Source: AC-32 sp963719275 (GTDB taxonomy: Bacteria; Actinomycetota; Thermoleophilia; Gaiellales; Gaiellaceae). Taken from it: a DNA stretch of 64,000 bases. A model generated the notes under the pieces. That model worked only from the letters and a program-made list of their open reading frames with translations. It searched no databases and was not told where the DNA came from. Location of the stretch: contig CAVRBT010000005.1 in NCBI GenBank assembly GCA_963719275.1, positions 62,001-126,000 of the forward strand. Direction: 5' to 3'. Positions 16,714 to 24,419 of this stretch are shown here, piece by piece. Position numbers and translations under genes: made by a program. The stretch's first letter is position 1. Each line of letters begins with the position of its first letter.

Positions 16714-16863
16714 CCGGGGTCAGGTCTTGCACCGCCACAAATGCACGCCGAATCTGCCACGAGTCGTCCACGGACCAGCCGCTGGGGACGAATCGGCGCC
16801 AATTCGTTCCACGCATGTCCGTCGGCCGCGCGCGTCTTGCGTCAATGCAAGACCTGACCCCGG
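16714..16863. mobile_element. 150-bp MITE-like element with 18-bp inverted repeats
   Basis: Perfect terminal inverted repeats CCGGGGTCAGGTCTTGCA (16714-16731) and its complement (16846-16863) flank 114 bp with no gene. Termini of the GGGTCAGGTCTTGCA type recur in bacterial genomes next to transposase or REP-like sequences, so this is probably a non-autonomous element. No target-site duplication is obvious. It lies between the convergent ybdK-like gene and a secreted-protein gene. Confidence 0.7.
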
Positions 16864-16884
16864 GGTTCGCGGGTTCGAGGACGC

Positions 16885-16914
16885 GACGGTGCCGGCCTGG
16901 CGGCCGGCACCGTC
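16885..16914. terminator. bidirectional hairpin terminator
   Basis: Perfect 13-bp stem GACGGTGCCGGCC (16885-16897) and complement (16902-16914) with loop TGGC, between two convergent genes. The stem is very stable; there is no T-tract. Confidence 0.65.
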
Positions 16915-16933
16915 CTGCAGGCGGAACCGTCTC

Positions 16934-18364
16934 CTAGCCGCTGACGACGATCCGTGCCGTCCCGCCGTCGCTCGGGCTCGCGGTGCGCGTGCCGCCGAAC
17001 GACGCGTGGACGCGCCAGTGGCCGATCGCCGGTGGGCGCCAGGAGAGACCGACCCGGCCGTCCGCACCCAGGTGGAGGCGGTAGAGCCGGTAGAAGTGCC
17101 AGCCGCTCAAGGGGTCGAAGCGGTCCAGCTGGAGCCGCACGGCGCCTGCCGGGCTGAACGCGACGGCCACGGTGATGGCCACGGAGGCGCCGGGCGCGAC
17201 CGTCGCGCTGCGCAAGCCGTTGGCGAGCACCGTCGTGGTCGTGATCGTCCGCTCGAGCAGCGAGAGCCGGTAGCGCCCGTGCGCTCCCGACTCCGCCCGC
17301 ACGGCGACGAAGTACGTGCCGCGGCCGAGGCGCGACGTGAGCGTCCCCGGGCCGTCGGAGGACCCGAGGCGGTGGCCGTTCTCGCCGAGCAGGATCAGCC
17401 GCGCCGAGGCCGGCCCGCGGAACGTGAGCATCGCGTCGGCACGCCCGGAGACGTGGAAGCGGTAGAGGTCGACGACGTCGATGCGGGTGCCTGAGATCGT
17501 CCCGCGCCGGGTCTGGAGGTTGCGAAGCCGCAGCCCTGGAGCCATGTCGTCGGGCCCGGCGAGTGCGGCCTGCAGGTGGTACCGCTGCCGACCCGGGCGC
17601 TGGTCGGACGCCGTCACGAGCAGCGAGTAGCGCCCGGTGCCGCCGAAGCCGGGCGTGTAGGTGAAGTAGCCGCCGCAGGGCATGAGATGAAGCGGCTGGG
17701 CACCCGCGAACGAGTGCGTGCCCGGCCCGAAGAGCGCGAGCGTGATGCAGCGCCCGCGGGCCGGCGAGAGGTTGATGCGGTACTCGATGCCGGCCTTCAT
17801 CCTCAACGACCATGCGTCGTCGTAGTCGGAGATCGGCTCGACCCACGTGCCAACCCCCCCGCGCGGGAGTGCACGGCCGGGCGCCTTGGACGACGGCTCC
17901 TGGCGGAACATCGTCAGCCTGAAGCGGCCGTCGTCGGACGTCCGCTCGCGGCCGACCATGATCAGGTAGTCGCCACCGCCGCTCGTGAAGGAGAGGGCGC
18001 CGCGGCCGTTGTCGTCGGTCGCGGTGCACCCGGCCGGGATGAGGCGCGACCGCGCGGCGCGATACACCGCGACGACCGCGTCGAGGTCACCGAACGCGTT
18101 GATCCGGACGACGAGTCGTCCGGCCTCGGCGCCGGAGAGGCGATACCAGACCGTGTCGTGGGCGCGCCCGCAGTCCGAGCGCGGGTCCTTCGGGTCGTCG
18201 GTTGCGCTGACCGTGGTGCCGGCGACGGTGGCCGGCAAGCCCTCGAGCGGGGCCGCGGTCGCTCGGTTGTCATTGGCCGGCGGGCCGGCTGACCGGGCGG
18301 CCGCGGCCGTTGCAGGGACGATGAGAAAGGCGAGGATGGTCACAACTGTCGCCTGCCTGGTCAT
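16934..18364 (-). CDS. secreted protein with pre-peptidase-like beta domains
   Basis: A 476-residue exported protein. The signal peptide is MTRQATVVTILAFLIVPATA, with cleavage near AAAARSA. The mature part has repeated beta-sandwich units resembling bacterial pre-peptidase C-terminal domains: TVWYRLSGAEAGRLVVRINA and DLDAVVAVYRA near residues 90-130, then GRYSLLVTASD, VVDLYRFHVSGRADAMLTFR, GTYFVAVRAESGAHGRYRLS. There is no catalytic domain. A consensus AAGGAGGT ribosome-binding site precedes the ATG, so translation should be strong. Probably a cell-surface adhesive or stress protein; function unknown. Confidence 0.75.
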   Translation of the reverse strand: MTRQATVVTILAFLIVPATAAAARSAGPPANDNRATAAPLEGLPATVAGTTVSATDDPKDPRSDCGRAHDTVWYRLSGAEAGRLVVRINAFGDLDAVVAVYRAARSRLIPAGCTATDDNGRGALSFTSGGGDYLIMVGRERTSDDGRFRLTMFRQEPSSKAPGRALPRGGVGTWVEPISDYDDAWSLRMKAGIEYRINLSPARGRCITLALFGPGTHSFAGAQPLHLMPCGGYFTYTPGFGGTGRYSLLVTASDQRPGRQRYHLQAALAGPDDMAPGLRLRNLQTRRGTISGTRIDVVDLYRFHVSGRADAMLTFRGPASARLILLGENGHRLGSSDGPGTLTSRLGRGTYFVAVRAESGAHGRYRLSLLERTITTTTVLANGLRSATVAPGASVAITVAVAFSPAGAVRLQLDRFDPLSGWHFYRLYRLHLGADGRVGLSWRPPAIGHWRVHASFGGTRTASPSDGGTARIVVSG

Positions 18365-18455
18365 GGTGAACCTCCTTGCTGGTGGGCCCGCCGACCATCT
18401 CTCCTGACGGCAACGGGGCCGTCACGCCCTCGTAACGGTTCTGCGACAGTCGAGC

Positions 18456-18992
18456 TCAGGAATCGCGCAATCCGACGGCGTCGTGCCGCCAGAAGGGCTC
18501 GGCGTAGACGAGCGTCCCGGTCATCCACGGCTCGTAGGAGGGCAGCCGGAGCGCCTGGAAGGCGGCGTCCGGAATGCGCAGTGACGGCTTCCTGAACCCC
18601 TGCTCCTCCCCGGGCTCGAACCCGAAGCGCGAGTAGTACCCGGGCGGTCCCTCCAGGAACACGAGCGGAACGGCGCGATCGACCAGGATCTCCAGGCCGC
18701 GACGGATAAGAGCCGAACCGACCCCTCGCCGCTGGAAGGCCGGCAGCACCCCGACCGGGCTAAGCACCTGAACCGGAACCAGCCGCGGGGGCGCGTCGAG
18801 GAGGCTCCTGGTGAACATGACGTGCCCGACCGGCTCGCCGCGGTCGTCGGCGACGAGCGAAATGCCCGCGTCATCGGCAACGCGAAGGTCGTCGACCAGG
18901 TCGGCGACCACGCGCCCGTGGCCGCCGAAGGCGGCCAGATGCACGGCTCGGACGCCGGCGTGGTCGCGCTCTTGCTCGACGCGTATCCTCAC
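18456..18992 (-). CDS. GNAT-family N-acetyltransferase
   Basis: A 178-residue acetyltransferase (YhbS/COG3153-like). It has RIRVEQERDHAGVRAVHLAA at the start, GEPVGHVMFTRSLL, the acetyl-CoA loop VGVLPAFQRRGVGSALIRRG (Q/R-x-x-G-x-G/A), and PLVFLEGPPGYYSRFGFEPG, a motif of this subfamily. The start is a GTG at 18992; an upstream ATG would add 16 poorly conserved residues. The substrate cannot be read from the sequence. Confidence 0.85.
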   Translation of the reverse strand: MRIRVEQERDHAGVRAVHLAAFGGHGRVVADLVDDLRVADDAGISLVADDRGEPVGHVMFTRSLLDAPPRLVPVQVLSPVGVLPAFQRRGVGSALIRRGLEILVDRAVPLVFLEGPPGYYSRFGFEPGEEQGFRKPSLRIPDAAFQALRLPSYEPWMTGTLVYAEPFWRHDAVGLRDS

Positions 18993-19111
18993 CGGCCCGA
19001 GCGTACTGGGCCCGTGGGCGCGGCCGGTCGCCACGCCCACACGCTGATCTCACGGATGCAGTCGCCCCCGACGTGCGCGCGGCCGGCGATCCAGCAACCG
19101 CTATCCCGCGC

Positions 19112-19597
19112 TCAGGAGCGGACCTCCAGCGTCTTCCGGTCGACGCGCGCGACCACCTTGCCGCCGCGCCGGAGTAGCAGTTCGTCGCCACGGACGCGCA
19201 TCCGAATGAGGTTGATCCAACGGGCCGAGTTCCGCCACGGCAGGTCGACGCAGAACGCGCGCCGGTGAGCGGTGTCGAGCGCGTGCACGAACGGCCGCTT
19301 GCCCGTGCGCGAGTAGAGCGTGTACGCCCAGGCTCCGGGCTCGACGCGGGTGACGGGCTGGCCGGTCATCTTCTCGTCGGGCTCGCGCCGGTCGACGATC
19401 GCACCCGGATACAGGCGGTGGGTGTTGAGGTTGAACGCGCGCACCGCGTAGCTCGCGTTGATCGCCCACGGGCTGCCGCGATACTGGATCAGGTACAGCA
19501 GCGAGCCGCCCGGCGAGAGAGCGTCGAACGCCCACGCGCCTCGCAGCTCGAATCGGGCGCGCACCCGAAGCGTCCGCGGTTGGACGACGAGGAACTC
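19112..19597 (-). pseudogene. 5'-truncated tandem copy of the neighbouring propeller gene
   Basis: The 160 codons encode only the C-terminal half of a protein like the upstream gene at 19644-20462: FLVVQPRTLRVRARFELRG, then AFDALSPGGSLLYLIQ, then RLYPGAIVDRREPDEKMTG, each aligning with its neighbour. The first half and signal peptide are missing, and the homologous part begins only about 45 bp after the intact gene's stop. This is a partial tandem duplication. A GTG at 19564 could still give a 150-residue cytoplasmic product. Confidence 0.7.
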
Positions 19598-19643
19598 CCT
19601 TGCTCGACACCGCGAGTACGGCCCGGCCGGCCCGGGAGGTCCG

Positions 19644-20462
19644 TCAGCGCGTGACGCGGAACGTGCGCGTGTCGATCACGGCGACCTTCTCGCCGCGGAG
19701 GCGGAGGATGAGCGCGTTCTTGCCGAGGCGCATGCGCACCCTGGCCAGCTGCTCGTCGGGGACGCGGAGCGGCAGGTCGATGCAGAAGGCCTCGCGGTGC
19801 GTCGTGTGCAGCGCGTGGACGAAGGCGCCGCCGTTGGACTTCGAGTAGAGCGTGTACGCCCAGCTGCCGTCGGCGCTTCCCACGCGCGTCATCGGGATGC
19901 CCGTCATCTTCTCGCCGGGCTCGCGCCGGTCGACGATCGCGCCGGGGTAGAGCCGGCCGCTGTCCACGTCGAGCGCGCGGACGTCGTACACGAAGCCCGA
20001 GCCGTTCGGTGGGTTCTTGAGCTGGATCAGGTACATCAGCGAGCCGTCGGGCGAGAGCGCGTCAAACCCGAAGTTCCCGTTCAGGGTCATGCGCTCACGC
20101 ACGCGCAGCGTTCGCGGGTCCAGCACCACGAAGTGTGTCTTGGCGCCGGTGGAGGGCGAGTACACGACGAGCCGGCGCCCGTCTCTCGAGAGGCCGCCGG
20201 TCGAGCCGTCGTAGGCGACGAGCGGGATCCCGAAGCCGCCCTTCAGGAACCGCGACTTCCGTACTGTCCCGCCGCGCGTCGTCACGGCCTCCACCAGCGT
20301 GCCGTTGCCCGCTCGTAGCGCCACGTAGCGGACCTCGCCGTCGCGCGAGACGATGCCCGGCGAGCCAAAGGTGACACCGGGTGACGGGCCGGCGCCCGAC
20401 GCCGAACCGATCAGGATCACGAGGCCGCCGACGAACACTGCGAGCACGAGCGCGCGCTTCAT
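19644..20462 (-). CDS. secreted propeller-like protein
   Basis: A 272-residue protein with signal peptide MKRALVLAVFVGGLVILIGS (cleavage near ASGAGPS) and repeated beta-strand/turn units (GLSRDGRRLVVYSPSTGAKT, FGFDALSPDGSLMYLIQLKN, RLYPGAIVDRREPGEKMTGI) like TolB/YVTN propeller blades. No enzymatic motif. AAGGAGGG lies 8 bp before the ATG. A truncated duplicate lies directly downstream. Divergent from an ECF sigma gene, which could control it. Confidence 0.75.
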   Translation of the reverse strand: MKRALVLAVFVGGLVILIGSASGAGPSPGVTFGSPGIVSRDGEVRYVALRAGNGTLVEAVTTRGGTVRKSRFLKGGFGIPLVAYDGSTGGLSRDGRRLVVYSPSTGAKTHFVVLDPRTLRVRERMTLNGNFGFDALSPDGSLMYLIQLKNPPNGSGFVYDVRALDVDSGRLYPGAIVDRREPGEKMTGIPMTRVGSADGSWAYTLYSKSNGGAFVHALHTTHREAFCIDLPLRVPDEQLARVRMRLGKNALILRLRGEKVAVIDTRTFRVTR

Positions 20463-20625
20463 CGTTCCCTCCTTGCCGACGCTGTGACTACACCGTGCGG
20501 CGGCACGAGGTTCCCTGGACCTCCCGGCGACCCGGATCCGTATGTGCGGCGATGGACCTCCTGCACAAGCACGCTCGTATAGTCGGCACGCCATGGCGGG
20601 CTCCGGCCGCGACGAGCGAGCCTGA

Positions 20626-21102
20626 GTGCGGCGGGCCCAGGCCGGGTCGGCCTCTGACTTCGAGGCGCTCTTCCGCGCGCACTGGGGCCCGGCCTACCGT
20701 GCGGCTTACCTCGTCGTCCGCGACGCGGCCGCGGCCGAGGACATCGCGCAGGAGGCCTTTCTCGCCGCCGTCCGCGCCCTCGACCGCTTCGACCGCCGCC
20801 GGCCGTTCGGGCCGTGGCTGCACCGGATCGTCGTCAACCGCGCGATCGACTGGGCGCGTGCCCGGGCGCTGCGGCCCGAAGGGGAGGCCGTGGACGCCGC
20901 GGCGCCCGAGCGCCCGGAGCACAACGATGCGCTGCTGCGCGAGCTGGGCCGCCTCTCGCCGGAGCACTGGGCGGTGATCGTCCTGCGCTACCTGCTCGAC
21001 TACACGCCCGGCGAGATCGCCGAGCTGCTGGAGCTGCCGCGCGGAACGGTCAACTCGCGCCTGCGCCGCGGGCTCGACGCGCTGAAGGAGCGGCTGCAGT
21101 GA
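20626..21102 (+). CDS. ECF RNA polymerase sigma factor
   Basis: A 158-residue sigma-70 family factor without region 1.1 or 3. Region 2 is DFEALFRAHWGPAYRAAYLV, AAAEDIAQEAFLAAVRALDR and FDRRRPFGPWLHRIVVNRAI; region 4 is LSPEHWAVIVLRYLLDYTPG, EIAELLELPRGTVNSRLRRG. The start is a GTG at 20626. The next gene encodes a membrane-anchored extracytoplasmic protein in the same reading frame, separated by the single TGA stop, which is the place where a regulator of the sigma factor is often encoded. Confidence 0.9.
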   Translation: MRRAQAGSASDFEALFRAHWGPAYRAAYLVVRDAAAAEDIAQEAFLAAVRALDRFDRRRPFGPWLHRIVVNRAIDWARARALRPEGEAVDAAAPERPEHNDALLRELGRLSPEHWAVIVLRYLLDYTPGEIAELLELPRGTVNSRLRRGLDALKERLQ

Positions 21103-22104
21103 GGTTCGTGGCGCCCGCCGCTCGTTGCCGTCGCCGTCGTCGCCGCCATCGCGGCGGCCGCGTTGAGCCCGCCGGGCCGCTCGGTCGTCCGGTCGTTCCG
21201 CAAGGCGGTCGGCGTCGAGCAGGCGGCGCCGGCGTTGTTCTCGCTCCCCACGCGCGGCCAGCTGCTCGTGTCCAGCCGCACCGGCCTCTGGCTCGTCCGG
21301 CCCGACGGCTCGAAGCGCCGGCTCGGCCGCTACCGCGACGGCGCATTCTCGCCGCACGGCCTCTTCGTCGCTGCCACCCGCGCCAACCAGCTAGTCGCGC
21401 TCGATCCCAAAGGCGAGGTGCGCTGGACGCTGGCGCGGCCGGCCCCACGGCATCCGGCCTGGACGGGCACGCGTACGGACACGCGCGTCGCGTACGTCTC
21501 CGGAGGCCGCCTGAGGATCGTGGCCGGCGACGGGACCGGCGATCGCGCCGTCGCCCGCGCCTCCGTCGTGGCCCCCGCCTGGCGGCCCGGGCCGGGACGC
21601 GTGCTGGCGTACGCGGACGGGCGCTCCGCGGTCGTCTACGACGCCGATCGCGCCAGGGTCCTTCTTCGCACGCCTCCGATCCTGGAGCCCGTTCGCAAGG
21701 TCGCGTGGTCGCGGGACGGCCGGCTGCTGCTCGTCTTCGCCCCGCACGCGACCCGCGTCTACCGCGACGGCAAGGTGGTGGAGCAGGACGATCCCTCCGA
21801 CGCGACCCTCGACACCGACGCCGCGTTCGCCGGCCGCAGGGGCCACGCGGCGGCAATTCGGGTTGCCGGCGTGAGCAGCAACGTCTTCTGGCTCGCGGGC
21901 GGCCCCGTGATCTTCAGCGGCACCGGCGTCTTCAGCCAGCTCGCGCCGTCGCCGGACGGGCGCTGGGTGCTCGTCACGTGGCCGACGGCGAACCAGTGGG
22001 TCTTCGTCCGTACCAGGCGGCGAAAGATCGTCGGCGTCGCACGGATCACGCAGCAGTTCGGCCGCGGCGCGCGCGTCGAGGACTGGTGCTGCGCGGTGCC
22101 GTAA
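21099..22104 (+). CDS. membrane-anchored WD40-like protein, start frameshifted
   Basis: The body of this frame codes a single N-terminal membrane segment (WRPPLVAVAVVAAIAAAALS) and a beta-propeller-like extracytoplasmic domain (TRGQLLVSSRTGLWLVRPDG, GAFSPHGLFVAATRANQLVA, VAWSRDGRLLLVFAPHATRV, APSPDGRWVLVTWPTANQWV). The expected start is a GTG at 21099 that overlaps the sigma stop, as elsewhere here, but it is out of frame with the membrane segment by one base near 21105; the first in-frame alternative (TTG at 21163) would lose that segment. It is probably the sensor or anti-sigma partner of the sigma gene. Confidence 0.6.
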
Positions 22105-22113
22105 GCTCGCGTC

Positions 22114-22572
22114 GTGCTGAGCGTCGGCGATCAGATCCCGGACGTCCAGGTCTGGATGGGGCCTCGAGAACCCGCGTCCATCCGCGGGCTCGCGGCCGAG
22201 AAGCCGCTGCTGCTGCTCTTCTACCTCTTCGACTGGTCGTCGACCTGAACGAGCGAGATGGAGCTCCTGCGTGACAGGAGCGCGGAGCTCGAGGAGGCCG
22301 GGGTGCAGGCGGCGGGGATCTCGCGCGACTCGCCCTGGACGCACATCTCCTGGATGCAGGCGCTCGACCTGAACTTTCCGCTGCTCTCGGACTGGAACGC
22401 CGAGGCCGTGCACGCGTTCGGCGTCGCCCACGAGTTCCGCGGCTTCAAGGACGTGGCCGAGCGGACGGCGTTCCTCGTCGACCAGAGCGGTACGGTCCGC
22501 GGCGCATGGCGGTACGAGGCGGCAGAGTTGCCGGACTTCGACGAGCTGCTCTCGGCCGCCCGGGCCTTGTAG
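22114..22572 (+). CDS. peroxiredoxin with in-frame TGA at the catalytic site (selenoprotein candidate)
   Basis: Read through the TGA at 22246-22248, this gives a 152-residue AhpE/Bcp-like thiol peroxidase. The residues before the TGA are PLLLLFYLFDWSST and those after it TSEMELLRDRSAELEEAGVQ; the TGA is exactly where the peroxidatic cysteine belongs (SSTC-TSE). The rest is typical of the family: AAGISRDSPWTHISWMQALD, NFPLLSDWNAEAVHAFGV, TAFLVDQSGTVRGAWRYE. A 7-bp hairpin with loop CGUGA begins 14 nt after the TGA. The start is a GTG nine bases after the previous stop codon, so it may be co-transcribed with the sigma-operon. As selenocysteine (U45), the enzyme would be highly reactive to peroxides. 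Stop-codon pseudogenisation is the alternative, but everything else is intact. Confidence 0.85.
22263..22281 (+). promoter_or_regulatory. bacterial SECIS-like hairpin of the peroxiredoxin
   Basis: GCTCCTG (22263-22269) pairs perfectly with CAGGAGC (22275-22281) around the loop CGTGA. The loop starts 21 nt after the TGA and has G in its second position followed by U, matching the known bacterial SECIS pattern (short upper stem, G in the first two loop bases, 16-37 nt from UGA). Confidence 0.7.
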
Positions 22573-24419
22573 CGCTCCTCGTCGCGGTCTACCTCGGCGC
22601 GGGGCTGCTGGCCACGGCGCCGCGGCTCGGGGACGCCGGCTCGCGCTTCCTTGCGCGCGGGACGCCGGTTACGGGCGAGGCGGCCGCGGGCGACCACCTG
22701 CAGGCCGAGTACCACCTGTGGCTCGTCGGGCACCAGCTCTCACGCGGGGCGGCGCCGTGGCGCGACCCCTATACCTTCCGGCCGGAGAGCCCGCGGCGGT
22801 GGAACTTCGGCGGCTGGCCGTTCGGGCTGCCGTTCTGGCCGCTAACCGCACTGTTCGGGCCGGTTCTGGGCTGGAACCTGTTCCTGTTGCTGACCTACCT
22901 CGCGGCCGGCACGTTCGCCTACCTGTGGCTGCGGGAGCTGCGGCTGCCGTTGGGGGCGGCGCTCGTCGGCGGGCTCGTGTTCGCGCTCGAGCCGTACCGC
23001 GTCGCGCAGAGCGCCGGACACCTGCGCGGTCCGATCTCGGCACTGCTGCCGCTCTCCCTCTGGGCCTTCGAGCGCTCGCGGCACGGCTCGCGCTGGTGGC
23101 TCGCCGGGGCAGCGGCCGCGCTTGCGTCAATCCCCTTCTCGGACGTCCACCTGGCACTGGGTGCGATCCCGTTCTTCGTGCTGTACGGGCTCTGCCGCGG
23201 AGGGCGCCTCGGGGTGGTGATCGCAGGCCTGCCCGCCGTGGCGGCGGCGCTCGTCGTCGGACGCGTCTCGACCTCCGGGATCGGCGCCGGCGGCCGCTCG
23301 CTGCGCGAGGTCGCCCACTACTCGGCGACCGGGCTCGACTTCGTCACCCGCCACCCGCGCCACGGGCTGGAGAGCTTCGTCTTCCTCGGCTGGCTGGCGC
23401 CGCTGCTCGCAGTTGGGGGCCTGGTCGTGCTGGTCGTGGCGCGGCGCTACGGGCTCGCGGCCGCGCTCGCGGTGGGCGCAATCGTGCCGATGCTGCTCGC
23501 ATTCGGGACGCACTTCCCGCTCTACGAGCCGCTCTGGCACCACTTCCCGCCGCTGCGCTACCCGCGCGTGCCGGAGCGGCAGATGCCGGTCGCGTGCCTC
23601 GCTCTCGCCGCGCTGGTCGCGTTCGCCGTCGCCTGGATCGCGCGCGCGTTCCCGAAGCTAGTAACAGTCTGTTACTTGCTCGCGGTGCTGGCGCTCGCGG
23701 TCGACCTGCGCGTGTGGGTCTACCAGGCGGCGGCCGCCGACCGGGACAACGGCGCCTACGTGGCGCTGCGCAACGCGCCGCCCGGGCGGTTGCTCGAGGT
23801 GCCCGTGCTCGACCCGTCCGTGCACCTCGGGAGCATCTACCTCTGGTACGACCAGGTCGCCGGTCGCGAGCGGCCGGGCGGCTACTCGACGATCGCGCCG
23901 AAGCGCGCGGCGCGGCTGTCGCTCCGCCTCTCCGAGCTGAACTGCGGGGACTGGCGGCCGACCGACGACGCGCTGCTGCGCCGGCTCGGCGTCCGCTACG
24001 TCGCCTTCCACCGCGGCCTCGCCGGAGACACGGGCTGGTTCGCGTGGCGCGAACTGCGGCGCCACGGCTTCGGCCGCCTCGCCCGCGACGGTGCGATCAC
24101 GATGCTCGAGCGCGGCCGCTCCGGCGGCCGCTCGCCGGTCGCCGAGCCAAACGCGAACGTCGTCTTCTGCGAGGGCTGGAGGGGCAGCTCGCCGCGCTAC
24201 CGCCACGCGGCGTTCTGGGCCCGGGGCCCCATCGCGCTCCGGTTGACCACGCGCGAGCCGGTCCGCACGAGGCTCTCCGTCGACCGCCGGGCGCCGCGCT
24301 CGCTGGTCGTGGCCGGCCCCGTCACCGCGCGGCTGGGCGGGCCGGGTTGGCACCTGATCGGCGTCGACGTCGCCCGCGCAGATCGCGGCCTGCGCGTGGA
24401 ACCGACTGCGCGCGGCTAG
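22506..24419 (+). CDS. large polytopic membrane protein, unknown function
   Basis: About 637 residues, with ten or so membrane segments in the first 420 (for example LVALLVAVYLGAGLLATAPR, LGWNLFLLLTYLAAGTFAYL, VGGLVVLVVARRYGLAAALA) and a soluble C-terminal third with a beta-rich ending. The layout and the motif EYHLWLVGHQLSRGAAPWRD recall GT-C/YfhO-like membrane glycosyltransferases, but no catalytic motif is certain. The start is unsure: the ATG at 22506 overlaps the peroxiredoxin by 67 bp, and no start codon exists near the first membrane segment. A palindromic repeat copy (23660-23676) is read in frame as LVTVCYL inside a membrane segment. Confidence 0.65.
   Translation: MAVRGGRVAGLRRAALGRPGLVALLVAVYLGAGLLATAPRLGDAGSRFLARGTPVTGEAAAGDHLQAEYHLWLVGHQLSRGAAPWRDPYTFRPESPRRWNFGGWPFGLPFWPLTALFGPVLGWNLFLLLTYLAAGTFAYLWLRELRLPLGAALVGGLVFALEPYRVAQSAGHLRGPISALLPLSLWAFERSRHGSRWWLAGAAAALASIPFSDVHLALGAIPFFVLYGLCRGGRLGVVIAGLPAVAAALVVGRVSTSGIGAGGRSLREVAHYSATGLDFVTRHPRHGLESFVFLGWLAPLLAVGGLVVLVVARRYGLAAALAVGAIVPMLLAFGTHFPLYEPLWHHFPPLRYPRVPERQMPVACLALAALVAFAVAWIARAFPKLVTVCYLLAVLALAVDLRVWVYQAAAADRDNGAYVALRNAPPGRLLEVPVLDPSVHLGSIYLWYDQVAGRERPGGYSTIAPKRAARLSLRLSELNCGDWRPTDDALLRRLGVRYVAFHRGLAGDTGWFAWRELRRHGFGRLARDGAITMLERGRSGGRSPVAEPNANVVFCEGWRGSSPRYRHAAFWARGPIALRLTTREPVRTRLSVDRRAPRSLVVAGPVTARLGGPGWHLIGVDVARADRGLRVEPTARG
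23660..23676. repeat. palindromic repeat, copy 3, inside a gene
   Basis: 17-nt perfect palindrome around GTAACAGTCTGTTAC, in frame within the large membrane protein. With its 3' flank it shares 22 bases with copy 1. Confidence 0.9.

Noticed and set aside
22246..22248. TGA as a simple nonsense mutation making a peroxiredoxin pseudogene
   Set aside because: Position at the catalytic residue, intact frame on both sides, SECIS-like hairpin, and a second such gene in the window. It stays the formal alternative.
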